A stretch of 64,000 nt of DNA, taken from the NCBI GenBank assembly GCA_009778785.1, contig WRFN01000010.1, forward strand, positions 24,098 through 88,097, given 5' to 3'. The notes beneath the pieces were generated by a model. The model worked only from the letters and a program-made list of their open reading frames with translations, searched no databases and had not been told where the DNA came from. Below, piece by piece: positions 31,185 to 40,818 of this stretch; the first letter of the stretch is position 1, and each line of letters opens with the position of its first letter. Source of the DNA: Betaproteobacteria bacterium (GTDB lineage: Bacteria; Pseudomonadota; Gammaproteobacteria; Burkholderiales; Casimicrobiaceae). Made by a program: the position numbers and the translations under genes.

Positions 31185-32390
31185 ATGGCAAACGCGACGC
31201 TTCGACAAAAAGGGGTAACGCTCGTTGAATTGATGGTGGCCGTGTTGATCGGCCTGCTTTCGCTGTACGCGGTGTATCGCGCTTACGAAGGAACGGAGCG
31301 CACGAAGCGCACGGCGATTTCCGTGGGCGATGCTCAAATCACCGGGCTGTACTCGATTTTTGTTTTGGAGCACGATCTCAAAAGTGCCGGCGCGCGGATC
31401 ATGACGCCATTGGATGCGAGTGGCGAGCCGGGCAACGGCGCTTTGCTCGCCCATTGCTCCAATGCAGGAAATGTCTGGGCGACGAAGCCCGGGTCGATGG
31501 GCTCATCATCGAAAACGAAAGTGACGTTAAGCCTTCGCCCCATTCCCGTGTTGATCGTTCCTAACCGGAACAACTTTGACGACATCTTTATTTTTTTCGG
31601 CAATTCCTCTTTTCATCTGGACCCGGTAACCGTGACCGCTTCCGACGGCAGCTATACGACCATCGCTACACCTTTCGGTTTCAAGCAGGGCGATGTGCTG
31701 GTGGATTCGATGGCGCAGGCGGGAAAGCCGGAAGCGTCGGAGCGCGATTGCCGGACGTATGTTGTTCCGAAAAATTCACTCGACCGCAATGGCAATTTTC
31801 CGGCGGATACGATGTCGGATACGGTGACGCTGCATCTTCAAGGCGCGGCAAAAGAGCCTGAAGTCAAGGATCGGCTGATCGATCTCGGCGTGCCGGTGCG
31901 TCGCCACTTTTACGTTGACAGCAAGAACACTTTACAAATGGAAGAGTGGCGGTTCGACACCGACAAAGACGGCGTCACCGCGTGGAGACCGGCCCGCACC
32001 GACCCGCTCGTCTTCGGCGTGGTCGGCTTACGGGCGATGTACGGAATCGGCGACGTGACCGCCAGTGTTGATGTAAACGGTAACCGTGTGATTGGGCCGG
32101 TCAAGCAGTGGTTGCCGGCAAATTCACCGTGGAATTCAACGGCGCTTTTGTCGGCGCCGCTCGACACGATTCGGCAAATCAAAGCGGTGTGGTTGTCGAT
32201 CATCGTTCAAGCCGATGAACCGGAGCTTGACAGCGCCGTCGCGGCGACATTGCCGACAACATTGACGCCATTCTCCGCTTGCCCGAAGGGAACGGCATGC
32301 CCGCCAAGCGTTGCCGTGACACTGCCGACGGGCTGGCGCTATCGCATGTATGAAACCGTGGTTCCGCTGGTCAACACCATACAGAATTAG
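31185..32390 (+). CDS. Type IV pilus minor pilin PilW (cluster 2)
   Basis: This PilW paralogue of about 401 residues has leader MANATLRQKG, then VTLVELMVAVLIGLLSLYAVYRAY. The PilW-type stem FVLEHDLKSAGARIM and a long C-terminal domain follow. It is some 80 residues longer than the cluster 1 PilW. ATG 31185 has a GAGGA ribosome site five bases upstream. ATG 31173, which overlaps the pilV stop, is the alternative and adds four residues. The mature N-terminus starts with Val rather than Phe but keeps Glu +5. Confidence 0.84.
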   Translation: MANATLRQKGVTLVELMVAVLIGLLSLYAVYRAYEGTERTKRTAISVGDAQITGLYSIFVLEHDLKSAGARIMTPLDASGEPGNGALLAHCSNAGNVWATKPGSMGSSSKTKVTLSLRPIPVLIVPNRNNFDDIFIFFGNSSFHLDPVTVTASDGSYTTIATPFGFKQGDVLVDSMAQAGKPEASERDCRTYVVPKNSLDRNGNFPADTMSDTVTLHLQGAAKEPEVKDRLIDLGVPVRRHFYVDSKNTLQMEEWRFDTDKDGVTAWRPARTDPLVFGVVGLRAMYGIGDVTASVDVNGNRVIGPVKQWLPANSPWNSTALLSAPLDTIRQIKAVWLSIIVQADEPELDSAVAATLPTTLTPFSACPKGTACPPSVAVTLPTGWRYRMYETVVPLVNTIQN

Positions 32391-32404
32391 AGATTCAATG
32401 CTTC

Positions 32405-33034
32405 ATGAAAAAAATCAAACAGCACCTTCCTGCTTCGAAGCGCCAGCGCGGTGTAGTGTTGCTGATAACGCTGGTTATTCTGGTGGTGATGATGCTGGCG
32501 TCGGTGGGCATCATGAGATCGGTGGACACTTCGGTGGCGGCGGTGGGCAATATGGCGTTCAAGCAAGCGGCCGACGAAGCGGCGGGCGCCGCGATACAGC
32601 AATTTTTGCAGACGGTCGTCTCGAATTGGACGGTTCAGTTGACCGACCATCCAGAGTTTCTGGATCACGACGGCGCAGTGGGTTTTGGTGGCGGCGTGGG
32701 CTATTACGCGTCGATTCAGCCTGATGAAAGCGTCGAGGGAATTCCGGCGCTGCTGCAAGCGCGACCGCCCGCGAGTGACGCGCATCTCATCTTGAGCGGA
32801 CCCGATGGCGCGGGAAACAGAGCCAGAATCGTGATCGAGCGAATGTGCAATGTGCCCGGCGCGGCCAACGAGAAGATTTGTCAGGGCGGAAAGATACCGC
32901 CAAGCTGCAAAGCCGATGAAAAGGACTGTTCTCCGGAGGACGAGCACGGCTTCATGGCGTATTACCGCGTCAGTGTGCGCGTCGATGGACCGAAAAATAC
33001 CGTTTCTTTCGCGCAGAGTTTTATTCTTCTTTAA
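32405..33034 (+). CDS. Type IV pilus assembly protein PilX (cluster 2)
   Basis: This PilX paralogue of 209 residues has leader MKKIKQHLPASKRQRG, hydrophobic segment VVLLITLVILVVMMLASVGIM and the stem SVDTSVAAVGNMAFKQAADEAAGAAI, matching the MAGN/AFQAAE region of PilX. A Cys-containing insert (ICQGGKIPPSCKADEKDCSP) precedes the C-terminus YYRVSVRVDGPKNTVSF. No pilY1 follows. The gene ends with a four-base overlap against the convergent trhP. Confidence 0.83.
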   Translation: MKKIKQHLPASKRQRGVVLLITLVILVVMMLASVGIMRSVDTSVAAVGNMAFKQAADEAAGAAIQQFLQTVVSNWTVQLTDHPEFLDHDGAVGFGGGVGYYASIQPDESVEGIPALLQARPPASDAHLILSGPDGAGNRARIVIERMCNVPGAANEKICQGGKIPPSCKADEKDCSPEDEHGFMAYYRVSVRVDGPKNTVSFAQSFILL

Positions 33035-34386
33035 GCGGAGTTTTTGGAATTATTCATGGCGGCTTGAAACAAACTGGGTCTCGCCGAGAGGTATCTTGCA
33101 ACAAGAGTCATCGCAGTTGTTTTTCCAATGGCGGCTTTCACTACATGCCCGCTCCCGGGCGCGGTGGTGATGGCGTTGCCGTCCAAGTTCCACAGTGTCT
33201 CCAGTGTGCAAACGCGGTTGCCTTCGGGCGCAATGATTTCCAGCGTGTCGCCGACGGCGAAGCGGTTTTTGACTTCGAGGGTGGTGAGGCCGGTGACGTG
33301 ATTGTAGTCGATGACTTCGGCGACGAATTGCTGGGTGAAGTTTGAGGAAGCTCCGTCGGCGTAATTCTGGGTGTCGTCCGGCGCGTGGCGATCAAAAAAG
33401 CCTTCGGTGTAGCCGCGGTTGGCGAGGTTGTCGAGTTGTTTCAGAAGGTCGGGGTCGAATTCGCGTCCCATCATCGCATCGTCGATGGCGCGCCGGTAGA
33501 TTTGCGCGGTACGGGCGGTGTAGTAGTGCGATTTGGTGCGGCCTTCGATCTTGAGGCTGTTGATGCCCATTTCGATCAACCGCTGAATGTGGCGGACGGC
33601 GCGCAGGTCACGCGAGTTCATCAGGTAGGTGCCGTGTTCGTCTTCAGAAATTTCCATCCATTCATTTTGTCGGCGCTCGGGTTCTTCGATGAGGTAAACC
33701 TGATCGGCGGCTGGCGGTGAGTTCGATTCTTCATGGGGTAGCAGCACGCCCTCGGCGGTTTCGTTTCCGGGCGCTAACCGATAGCGCCAGCGGCAGGCGT
33801 TGGTGCAGGCGCCCTGGTTGGCGTCGCGGTGGTTGAAGTAGCCGGAGAGCAGGCAGCGTCCCGAATAAGCGATGCACAAGGCGCCGTGCACGAAAACTTC
33901 CAGTTCAATATCGGGGCAATGCTGGCGAATGTCGGCGATTTCGTCGAGCGACAGTTCGCGCGACAGGATGATGCGGGCGATGCCTTGCCGCTGCCAGAAG
34001 CGCACGCTGGCGTAGTTGACAGCGTTGGCTTGAACGGAGAGGTGAATCGGCATCTCAGGCCAGCGCTCGCGCACCAGCATGATGAGACCCGGGTCGGCCA
34101 TGATCAGCGCGTCCGGTCGGAGCGCAACAACCGGCGCCAGATCGTCGAGAAAGGTTTCGATTTTACGGTTGTGCGGCATGACGTTGACCGCCAGATAGAA
34201 GGCTTTGCCGGCCTCGTGCGCGACGACGATGCCTTCGGCGAGCGCGGCGGTGTTGCGGAATTCGTTGTTGCGCACGCGCAGGCTGTAGCGCGGCAGCCCG
34301 GCATAGACGGCATCAGCGCCGTAGGCGAAGGCGTAACGCAGGCTTTTCAGCGAACCGGCGGGAGAGAGAAGTTCGGGGCGTTTCAT
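33031..34386 (-). CDS. trhP: U32-family tRNA hydroxylation protein TrhP (YegQ)
   Basis: This U32 peptidase-family protein (451 aa) is close in length to E. coli YegQ/TrhP, which forms 5-hydroxyuridine at tRNA position 34 from prephenate. It starts MKRPELLSPAGSLKSLRYAF and has the family core FVHGALCIAYSGRCLLSGYF, with NQGACTNACRW. The conserved Cys residues are likely iron-sulfur ligands. KIEGRTKSHYY and the C-terminal U32 beta-barrel domain are present. It is divergent from the dienelactone-hydrolase gene. Despite the family name, proteolysis is not the expected function. Confidence 0.9.
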   Translation of the reverse strand: MKRPELLSPAGSLKSLRYAFAYGADAVYAGLPRYSLRVRNNEFRNTAALAEGIVVAHEAGKAFYLAVNVMPHNRKIETFLDDLAPVVALRPDALIMADPGLIMLVRERWPEMPIHLSVQANAVNYASVRFWQRQGIARIILSRELSLDEIADIRQHCPDIELEVFVHGALCIAYSGRCLLSGYFNHRDANQGACTNACRWRYRLAPGNETAEGVLLPHEESNSPPAADQVYLIEEPERRQNEWMEISEDEHGTYLMNSRDLRAVRHIQRLIEMGINSLKIEGRTKSHYYTARTAQIYRRAIDDAMMGREFDPDLLKQLDNLANRGYTEGFFDRHAPDDTQNYADGASSNFTQQFVAEVIDYNHVTGLTTLEVKNRFAVGDTLEIIAPEGNRVCTLETLWNLDGNAITTAPGSGHVVKAAIGKTTAMTLVARYLSARPSLFQAAMNNSKNSA

Positions 34387-34577
34387 GTTCGGAATCTGGA
34401 ATCAGGGCTGGGATTGTATCGTGTTGCTCCTTCGATTTTTTCGTGCGTGGTGAAAAGTGACAGATTTCCGACATTAGTTCTTATCCCGTTTCACTCATCC
34501 ACGCCGTATAATGGCGTTGTGTTTTTTTGTTGGACGTATTTTCTGTAGCGAGACCAGACTCTGGGATGGAGGCAACA

Positions 34578-35477
34578 ATGAACGCAGGACGTGAATGGAG
34601 TGAAACGATGAAAGCTGAATGGAACAGTTTGCAGCCGACAGGCGAAATATCGCGGCGGGGCTTTGTGGTCAGTTCGCTGGCGGCGGGATTTGCGCTGGCG
34701 GTACAGCCGGTGATGGCGCAGACGGCGATCAAGACCGGCACGGACGGCTTGGAAGCCTCGGATGTCAAAATTCCGGCGCAGGGCGGCGAGATGCCGGCGT
34801 ATCGGGCGCGGCCGTCGAAGGGAAAAAACTGGCCGACGATTTTGGTGATACAAGAAATTTTCGGCGTGCACGATTACATCAAAGACATTTGTCGGCGACT
34901 GGCGCACCAGGGTTATCAAGCGATTGCGCCGGAGTTGTACGCGCGTTATGGCGATCCGCGCAAGTACGACGATATTCAACTGTTGATGCGCGAACTGGTG
35001 TCGAAGGTTCCCGACGGCGAAGTGCTCGCCGATCTCGACGCTTGCGCGGCGTGGGCACAGCAGCAGGGCGGCGACCCCGAGCGCTTGGGGATTACCGGCT
35101 TTTGCTGGGGCGGGCGCATTGCCTGGTTGTTCTGCGCGCGTCATCCGAAAGTCAAGGCAGGCGTGGCGTGGTATGGTCGTCTGGAGGGCGACAAAACGGC
35201 GTTGACGCCGCAGAATCCGATTGATGTCGTCGGCGAATTGAAAGCGCCGGTGTTGGGGTTGTACGGTGGCGCCGACGCGGGCATTTCGCAGGAGAGCGTC
35301 GAAAAAATGCGCAAGGCGTTGACGCAAGGCAGCGCTGCGGCGAAAGCATCCGAGATCATCGTTTATAAAGACGCGCCGCACGCGTTTCACGCTGATTATC
35401 GTCCCAGTTTCCGACGCGAGGCGGCGGAAGATGGTTGGAAGCGATTGTTGGAATGGTTTAAGAAGAAAGGCGTTTGA
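34578..35477 (+). CDS. Dienelactone hydrolase family protein with Tat signal
   Basis: This is an alpha/beta hydrolase of 299 residues. The twin-arginine signal (ISRRGFVVSSLAAGFALAV, ending QPVMA) predicts export of the folded enzyme to the periplasm. The nucleophile elbow is GFCWGG with a Cys, as in dienelactone hydrolases. Asp in YGGADAG and His in APHAFHADYR complete the triad. ATG 34578 follows GGATGGAGGCAAC. ATG 34608 or the TTG at 34527 would be less well placed. Known relatives hydrolyse cyclic esters such as dienelactone, but no aromatic-degradation genes are nearby, so the substrate is open. The tsaD gene begins seven bases later. Confidence 0.9.
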   Translation: MNAGREWSETMKAEWNSLQPTGEISRRGFVVSSLAAGFALAVQPVMAQTAIKTGTDGLEASDVKIPAQGGEMPAYRARPSKGKNWPTILVIQEIFGVHDYIKDICRRLAHQGYQAIAPELYARYGDPRKYDDIQLLMRELVSKVPDGEVLADLDACAAWAQQQGGDPERLGITGFCWGGRIAWLFCARHPKVKAGVAWYGRLEGDKTALTPQNPIDVVGELKAPVLGLYGGADAGISQESVEKMRKALTQGSAAAKASEIIVYKDAPHAFHADYRPSFRREAAEDGWKRLLEWFKKKGV

Positions 35478-35484
35478 AGTTTGA

Positions 35485-36507
35485 ATGCAAGTTTTAGGCA
35501 TCGAAACCTCATGTGACGAAACCGGCATCGCGCTCTACGACACCGAGCGCGGTTTGCGCGCACACGCGCTGCACTCGCAAGTCGCGCTGCACGCGGCGTA
35601 TGGCGGCGTGGTGCCGGAGTTGGCGTCGCGCGATCATGTGCGGCGTATCGTGCCGCTGATCGAAGCGGTGATGCGCGAAGCGCGAACAACGCTGGCGGCG
35701 ATAGACGGCATTGCTTATACGCAAGGGCCGGGGCTGGCCGGCGCGTTGCTGGTCGGCGCCAGTGTGGCGAGCGCGTTGGCGATGGCGCTCGACAAGCCGC
35801 TGCTCGGCGTGCATCATCTGGAAGGGCATTTGTTGTCGCCGCTGCTCTCTGCTGACAAGCCGTCGTTTCCGTTTGTCGCGTTGCTGGTGTCGGGTGGGCA
35901 CAGCCAGTTGTTTTTTGTTCGCGGCGTCGGTCAGTATGAACTGCTCGGCGACACCTTCGACGATGCTGCCGGTGAAGCCTTCGACAAAGCGGCGCAGTTA
36001 CTCGGTTTGCAATACCCCGGCGGGCCGGCGCTGGCGCAGTTGGCCCGCCAAGGAAAGAGCGGCGTGATGCGGTTACCGCGTCCGTTGATCGACGCGCCGC
36101 ATCTTCATTTCAGTTTTTCGGGATTGAAAACGGCGGTACTGACTTTGGTGCGGCAGTTGCAGCACGAAGGACGCTTCGACGAACAAGCGCGTGCCGATGT
36201 GGCGCTGGAGTTTGAAACGGCGGTGGTCGATGTTCTCGCGGCGAAAGCGTTTGCAGCGTTGCGACAAACGCAGAATCGACAATTGGTGGTGGCGGGCGGT
36301 GTCGGCGCGAATCAATCGTTGCGACAGCGTTTGTTCAAAGAAGCGGCGGCATCGGGAGTTCGCGTTTATTTTCCCGAGATGGAATTTTGCACCGACAACG
36401 GCGCGATGATTGCGCTGGTCGGCGCGCTGAGAATGACGCAGAAGGCGCGCGATTATGGTTTTCAAGTTCGGCCACGCTGGTCGTTGACCGAATTGACGGC
36501 GGCGTAG
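35485..36507 (+). CDS. tsaD: tRNA threonylcarbamoyladenosine transferase TsaD
   Basis: This essential ASKHA-fold enzyme (340 aa) transfers the threonylcarbamoyl group to A37 of ANN-decoding tRNAs with TsaB and TsaE. It starts [17 protein letters not shown]. Metal ligands are in [13 protein letters not shown]-binding motifs include [30 protein letters not shown] and [12 protein letters not shown]. It ends with a CTDNGAMIA motif and a short tail. It is seven bases after the hydrolase gene and probably cotranscribed. Confidence 0.97.
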   Translation: MQVLGIETSCDETGIALYDTERGLRAHALHSQVALHAAYGGVVPELASRDHVRRIVPLIEAVMREARTTLAAIDGIAYTQGPGLAGALLVGASVASALAMALDKPLLGVHHLEGHLLSPLLSADKPSFPFVALLVSGGHSQLFFVRGVGQYELLGDTFDDAAGEAFDKAAQLLGLQYPGGPALAQLARQGKSGVMRLPRPLIDAPHLHFSFSGLKTAVLTLVRQLQHEGRFDEQARADVALEFETAVVDVLAAKAFAALRQTQNRQLVVAGGVGANQSLRQRLFKEAAASGVRVYFPEMEFCTDNGAMIALVGALRMTQKARDYGFQVRPRWSLTELTAA

Positions 36508-36541
36508 AAAAGCAAAGAAGCAAAGATCAAAGGGAAGGAAA

Positions 36542-38146
36542 ATGCAAGTAGCGGTAGCACAACTCAATTTGACTGTGGGCGCGCTCGACGCCAACGCGCG
36601 ACGCTTGTTGGAAGCGCATCAATCGGCGTGTCGTGCCGGAGCGCGGATCACGTTGACGCCGGAATTGTCGTTGACCGGTTATTCGCCGCAGGATTTGCTG
36701 TTGCGCCGAGCGTTCCTTGACGATTGCACGAAAAGTTTGCAAGCGCTGGCGGCGCAAGTCGATCAAGGTGTTTTGCTGGTGGGCTTTCCGGAAGTTGACG
36801 GGGCGCGCTGCTATAACGCGGTGGCGCTGTTGCGTCGCGGCAAAGTGCGACAGATTTATCGCAAGCAGGTTTTGCGATCGGAAGACAGGCGTTACTTTGA
36901 AAAGGGCAGCGCCGAAGATGCGGCCTCAGGGCTTTTCAAAGAGGACGGAACATGGTTTGCGATTCTGTGCGGCGACGATCTCATCAAGCCCGGGTCGGCC
37001 AGAGCGGCGTTGGCGGCGGGCGCGCAATGCGGGTTGGTCGCGGACGCGCGCGCTTATCAGATGGACGATGAAACGGCTTATCCGGCCTGGTTGTCGGCGC
37101 GAGCGAAAGCGTTGGGCTTGCCGTTGATCGTTGCTCAGCATGTGGGCGGGCAGGATACACAAGTGTTCATGGGCGCGTCGATGGCGGTGGCTTCGACAGG
37201 CGCTTGCGCACAACCGCTGCCGGTGTGGCATGAAGCGTTGGCGTCGGTGCGCCTCAACAAGCGCGGCGAGCCGGAAGCGCGCAGCAATCAAGCGCAAGAG
37301 TCGAGCGAGTATCACGTTTATCAAGCGTTGGTGACGGCGGTGCGCGATTACGTTAAGAAGAACGGTTTTCCCGGCGTGGTGATGGGCTTGTCGGGCGGCA
37401 TCGATTCGGCGCTGGTGTTGGCGCTGGCTGTCGATGCACTGGGGCGGCAGCAGGTGCGAACCTTTATGTTGCCATCGCCTTACACCAGCGCGATGAGCCT
37501 GGACGACGCTAAAGCGATGGCGCAAGAACTGGGTGTCACACATCAAAGCATCACGCTGACGCCGTTGATGGACGCGGTCACGAAAACGCTGACGCCGTGG
37601 CTCGATGGCGCCCCCGGCGCGCTGACGGCGCAAAACATTCAGGCGCGGTTGCGCGCGCTGTTGTTGATGGGCTTGTCGAACCAACACAACTGGTTATTGC
37701 TGGCGACCGGCAACAAATCGGAAGCGGCGGTCGGTTATTCGACTTTGTACGGCGACATGGCCGGTGGTTTTGCGCCGCTCAAAGATGTGACCAAAGCCTG
37801 GGTTTATCGCTTGGCGCGTTATCGCAATACGCTGGGGCGGATCATTCCCGAACGAATTTTGACGCGCGCGCCGAGCGCCGAATTGGCATATGGACAAACC
37901 GATCAGGACGCTTTGCCGCCGTATGAAACGCTCGACGCCATCATCGAGGGTTACGTCGAACGGGGCGAGGATGCGGCGGCGCTGTTGGAGCAAGGCATTT
38001 CGCGCCAACATCTCAAGGAAACGCTGCAACTTCTGGCAGTGAATGAGTACAAGCGGCGACAAGCGGTGCCCGGCCCGCGACTGACGGCGGGTGCGTTCGA
38101 CGAAGATTGGCGCTATCCGATGACCTCCAAGTGGCGGGAATTGTAG
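36542..38146 (+). CDS. nadE: Glutamine-dependent NAD+ synthetase
   Basis: This last enzyme of NAD synthesis (534 aa) has two domains. An N-terminal nitrilase-like glutaminase has Glu in TPELSLTGYSP, Lys in IYRKQVL and Cys in FAILCGDD. A C-terminal N-type ATP pyrophosphatase has SGGIDSALVLA and GLSNQHNWLLLATGNKSE. The residues beside the glutaminase Cys (CGDD) differ from the more usual CED, but the triad is there. It is followed 98 bases later by glnB, a conserved pairing. Confidence 0.95.
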   Translation: MQVAVAQLNLTVGALDANARRLLEAHQSACRAGARITLTPELSLTGYSPQDLLLRRAFLDDCTKSLQALAAQVDQGVLLVGFPEVDGARCYNAVALLRRGKVRQIYRKQVLRSEDRRYFEKGSAEDAASGLFKEDGTWFAILCGDDLIKPGSARAALAAGAQCGLVADARAYQMDDETAYPAWLSARAKALGLPLIVAQHVGGQDTQVFMGASMAVASTGACAQPLPVWHEALASVRLNKRGEPEARSNQAQESSEYHVYQALVTAVRDYVKKNGFPGVVMGLSGGIDSALVLALAVDALGRQQVRTFMLPSPYTSAMSLDDAKAMAQELGVTHQSITLTPLMDAVTKTLTPWLDGAPGALTAQNIQARLRALLLMGLSNQHNWLLLATGNKSEAAVGYSTLYGDMAGGFAPLKDVTKAWVYRLARYRNTLGRIIPERILTRAPSAELAYGQTDQDALPPYETLDAIIEGYVERGEDAAALLEQGISRQHLKETLQLLAVNEYKRRQAVPGPRLTAGAFDEDWRYPMTSKWREL

Positions 38147-38202
38147 AAGAAAATGGTTGCAGAAAAACCGGCGGGAAAAGCCTGTGTTATAGTCATCTAT
38201 AA

Positions 38203-38583
<381 letters not shown>

Positions 38584-38622
38584 CGGAGCGCGAGTGGTTT
38601 GATCAAACACGAGGAAAAAATC

Positions 38623-39069
38623 ATGAACGCATTTTTCAGAGAGTTCAGGGAATTCGCCGTCAAGGGCAGCGTCGTCGATCTGGCGGTCGGGATCATCATC
38701 GGCGCAGCCTTCGGGAAAATCGTCGATTCGCTGGTAAAAGATTTGGTGATGCCGATTGTCAGCCGTCTTTTGGGCGGCCTCGATTTCACGAATTGGTTTT
38801 TCGTTCTCGGGAAAATCCCCGACAACTACAGTGGGTCGATGACCTATGAAGCGCTGACCAAAGCGGGGGTGCCGCTGTTCGCTTACGGCAATTTCATCAC
38901 GATTCTGATAAACTTTATCATTCTGGCGTTGGTGATTTTTCTGATGGTGAAGCAGGTCAACCGACTCAAGAGAAATGCGTCTGCGGCGGAAGAACCGGCC
39001 GCCGACGCGCCGACGCCGGAAGACGTTTTGTTGTTGAGGGAAATACGCGATTCATTGAAAAAATCATAG
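38623..39069 (+). CDS. mscL: Large-conductance mechanosensitive channel MscL
   Basis: This inner-membrane pentameric channel (148 aa) opens under hypo-osmotic shock. It has the N-terminal amphipathic helix [16 protein letters not shown]1 [25 protein letters not shown], a periplasmic loop, TM2 [20 protein letters not shown] and the C-terminal [11 protein letters not shown] helix. ATG 38623 is preceded by GAGGAAAAAATC. It is 39 bases after glnB and eight before the racemase gene. Cotranscription with glnB is possible but functionally unexplained. Confidence 0.96.
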   Translation: MNAFFREFREFAVKGSVVDLAVGIIIGAAFGKIVDSLVKDLVMPIVSRLLGGLDFTNWFFVLGKIPDNYSGSMTYEALTKAGVPLFAYGNFITILINFIILALVIFLMVKQVNRLKRNASAAEEPAADAPTPEDVLLLREIRDSLKKS

Positions 39070-39077
39070 GGGGATGT

Positions 39078-39779
39078 ATGAAAACAATAGGTTTGTTGGG
39101 GGGAATGAGTTGGGAATCCACGGTATCGTATTACCAGATAATCAACAAAGAAGTGCGCGAGCGGTTGGGAGGATTGCACTCGGCGAAGATTCTGCTTTGC
39201 AGCGTTGATTTTCAGCAAATCGAAGCGTGGCAGCGGCAAGGGGAATGGGAGAAAGCCGGTCAGTATTGCGCGCAACAGGCGGCGATGCTGTGCAAGGCAG
39301 GCGCGGACTGCATCGTTCTGTGCACCAACACCATGCACGTCATCGCGCCGATTATCGAAGCGGCGATCGACGTTCCGTTTCTGCACATTGTTGATTCGAC
39401 GGCGGCGGCGATCAAGCGGCAAGGGCTGCACAAAGTCGGTTTCCTCGGAACGCGTTTCAGCATGGAGCGCCCGTTCTTCAAGGATCGCTTGCGCAGCCAA
39501 TGCGGCGTTGACGTGTTGTTGCCCAACGTCGAAGACAGAGAGAAGGTTCATCGGATTATTTTTGACGAATTGTGTTGCGGCGAAATTTTGGAGACATCGA
39601 AACAATTTTTTTGCGACGTGATCCAAAAACTGGCGACGCAAGGCGCCGAGGGAATCATTTTAGGCTGCACGGAAATCCCGTTGCTGATTAAGCCGGAAGA
39701 TGCGTCGGTGCCTTTGTTCGATACGGCGGAGTTGCATGCGAAAAGCGCTTGCGATTGGGCGCTGGCCGACGTGGCTTGA
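39078..39779 (+). CDS. Aspartate/glutamate racemase family protein (YgeA-like)
   Basis: This cofactor-independent amino acid racemase has 233 residues. The two catalytic cysteines lie in CTNTMH (about residue 83) and LGCTEIPLL (about residue 197). The N-terminus MKTIGLLGGMSWESTVSYY is typical of the aspartate racemase/YgeA group. Products could be D-aspartate, D-glutamate or another D-amino acid. MurI function is unlikely without more evidence. A GGGGGATGT ribosome site precedes ATG 39078. It is probably cotranscribed with mscL. Confidence 0.9.
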   Translation: MKTIGLLGGMSWESTVSYYQIINKEVRERLGGLHSAKILLCSVDFQQIEAWQRQGEWEKAGQYCAQQAAMLCKAGADCIVLCTNTMHVIAPIIEAAIDVPFLHIVDSTAAAIKRQGLHKVGFLGTRFSMERPFFKDRLRSQCGVDVLLPNVEDREKVHRIIFDELCCGEILETSKQFFCDVIQKLATQGAEGIILGCTEIPLLIKPEDASVPLFDTAELHAKSACDWALADVA

Positions 39780-39804
39780 GTCACGAAGATAGCGAAGCGT
39801 TGAA

Positions 39805-40593
39805 GTGACCGAAGCATCGCATTGGAGAAAGGCGAGCGTGACCGGTCGCCACTCGTGGTCGGACCGCCTTTTTTCGTTGCGGGTTGACGCGCCGGAGATT
39901 CGGTTCACCGCCGGGCAATTTGTCTCGCTGGCGTTGCCGGCGCCGGAAGGAAGCGCCGAGCCGATGATGGCGCGACCTTATTCGTTCGTTAACGCACCAA
40001 ACAGCGCGTTGAGCAAGAAGGCGCCGCACGAATTTCTCATCGCCGAATTGTCGCAGGGAACTTTGTCGCCGCGCTTGGCGCGGTTGCGCGAAGGCGACGC
40101 CATCTGGATCGGCAACGCTTACGGTTTTTTCGTGTGCGACGAAATACCCTCCGCGCCGACGCTGTGGATGATGGCGACCGGCACGGGCATCGCGCCGTTT
40201 CTGTCGATGCTGCGTACCGAGGAACTGTGGCAGAAGTTTGAGCGCATCGTGCTGGCACATGGCGTGCGACAAACGGAGGAACTGGTGTATCCGGAGGTGA
40301 TCTCAGCGGTGCGGCTGGAACGCGGCGAGCGTTTCTTTTACGCGCCTTTTGTTAGTCGTGAAACCATTACCTCCAAAAATCACGGGCGTTTTTCGGGGCG
40401 GATCACGACAGCGCTGGCCGACGGTCAACTGGAAAAAGCGGCAAGCCTCACCATCGACAAAGATACGGCGCAAGTGATGTTGTGTGGCAATCCGGCGATG
40501 GTGGAAGACGTGCAGCGCTTACTCAGCGAACGGGGAATGCGTCGGCATCGCAAGCGTGCGCCGGGTCAAATCACGGTTGAGACTTACTGGTAA
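39805..40593 (+). CDS. fpr: Ferredoxin/flavodoxin-NADP+ reductase Fpr
   Basis: This FAD enzyme (262 aa) exchanges electrons between NADPH and ferredoxin or flavodoxin. The FAD-binding motif ARPYSFVNAP and the NADP-binding ATGTGIAPFLSML are clear, and the protein ends with an aromatic residue (VETYW), as in the bacterial FPR class. Start GTG 39805 gives MTEASHWRKASV. The ribosome site is poor (GCGAAG). It follows the racemase by 25 bases. Confidence 0.93.
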   Translation: MTEASHWRKASVTGRHSWSDRLFSLRVDAPEIRFTAGQFVSLALPAPEGSAEPMMARPYSFVNAPNSALSKKAPHEFLIAELSQGTLSPRLARLREGDAIWIGNAYGFFVCDEIPSAPTLWMMATGTGIAPFLSMLRTEELWQKFERIVLAHGVRQTEELVYPEVISAVRLERGERFFYAPFVSRETITSKNHGRFSGRITTALADGQLEKAASLTIDKDTAQVMLCGNPAMVEDVQRLLSERGMRRHRKRAPGQITVETYW

Positions 40594-40818
40594 AGCCGAC
40601 GCGGGTGAGAGCGCGTGCTTTCGTTTCCGTGCGGTTATCTTCAAATTTTTGCCTTCGCACTTTTGTCGCCTGTAAGCGACGACGGTAAATTTCGCTTGCC
40701 ATGATTTTGTCCGAATCTTTCACCGAATTGCCCGAAAGGCGCTATAGAAGCGGCATCAGTCAGATTATAATTGTGACATTGCTTTTCCACTTTCGACATC
40801 AAAATTCAGGAGAACGTG

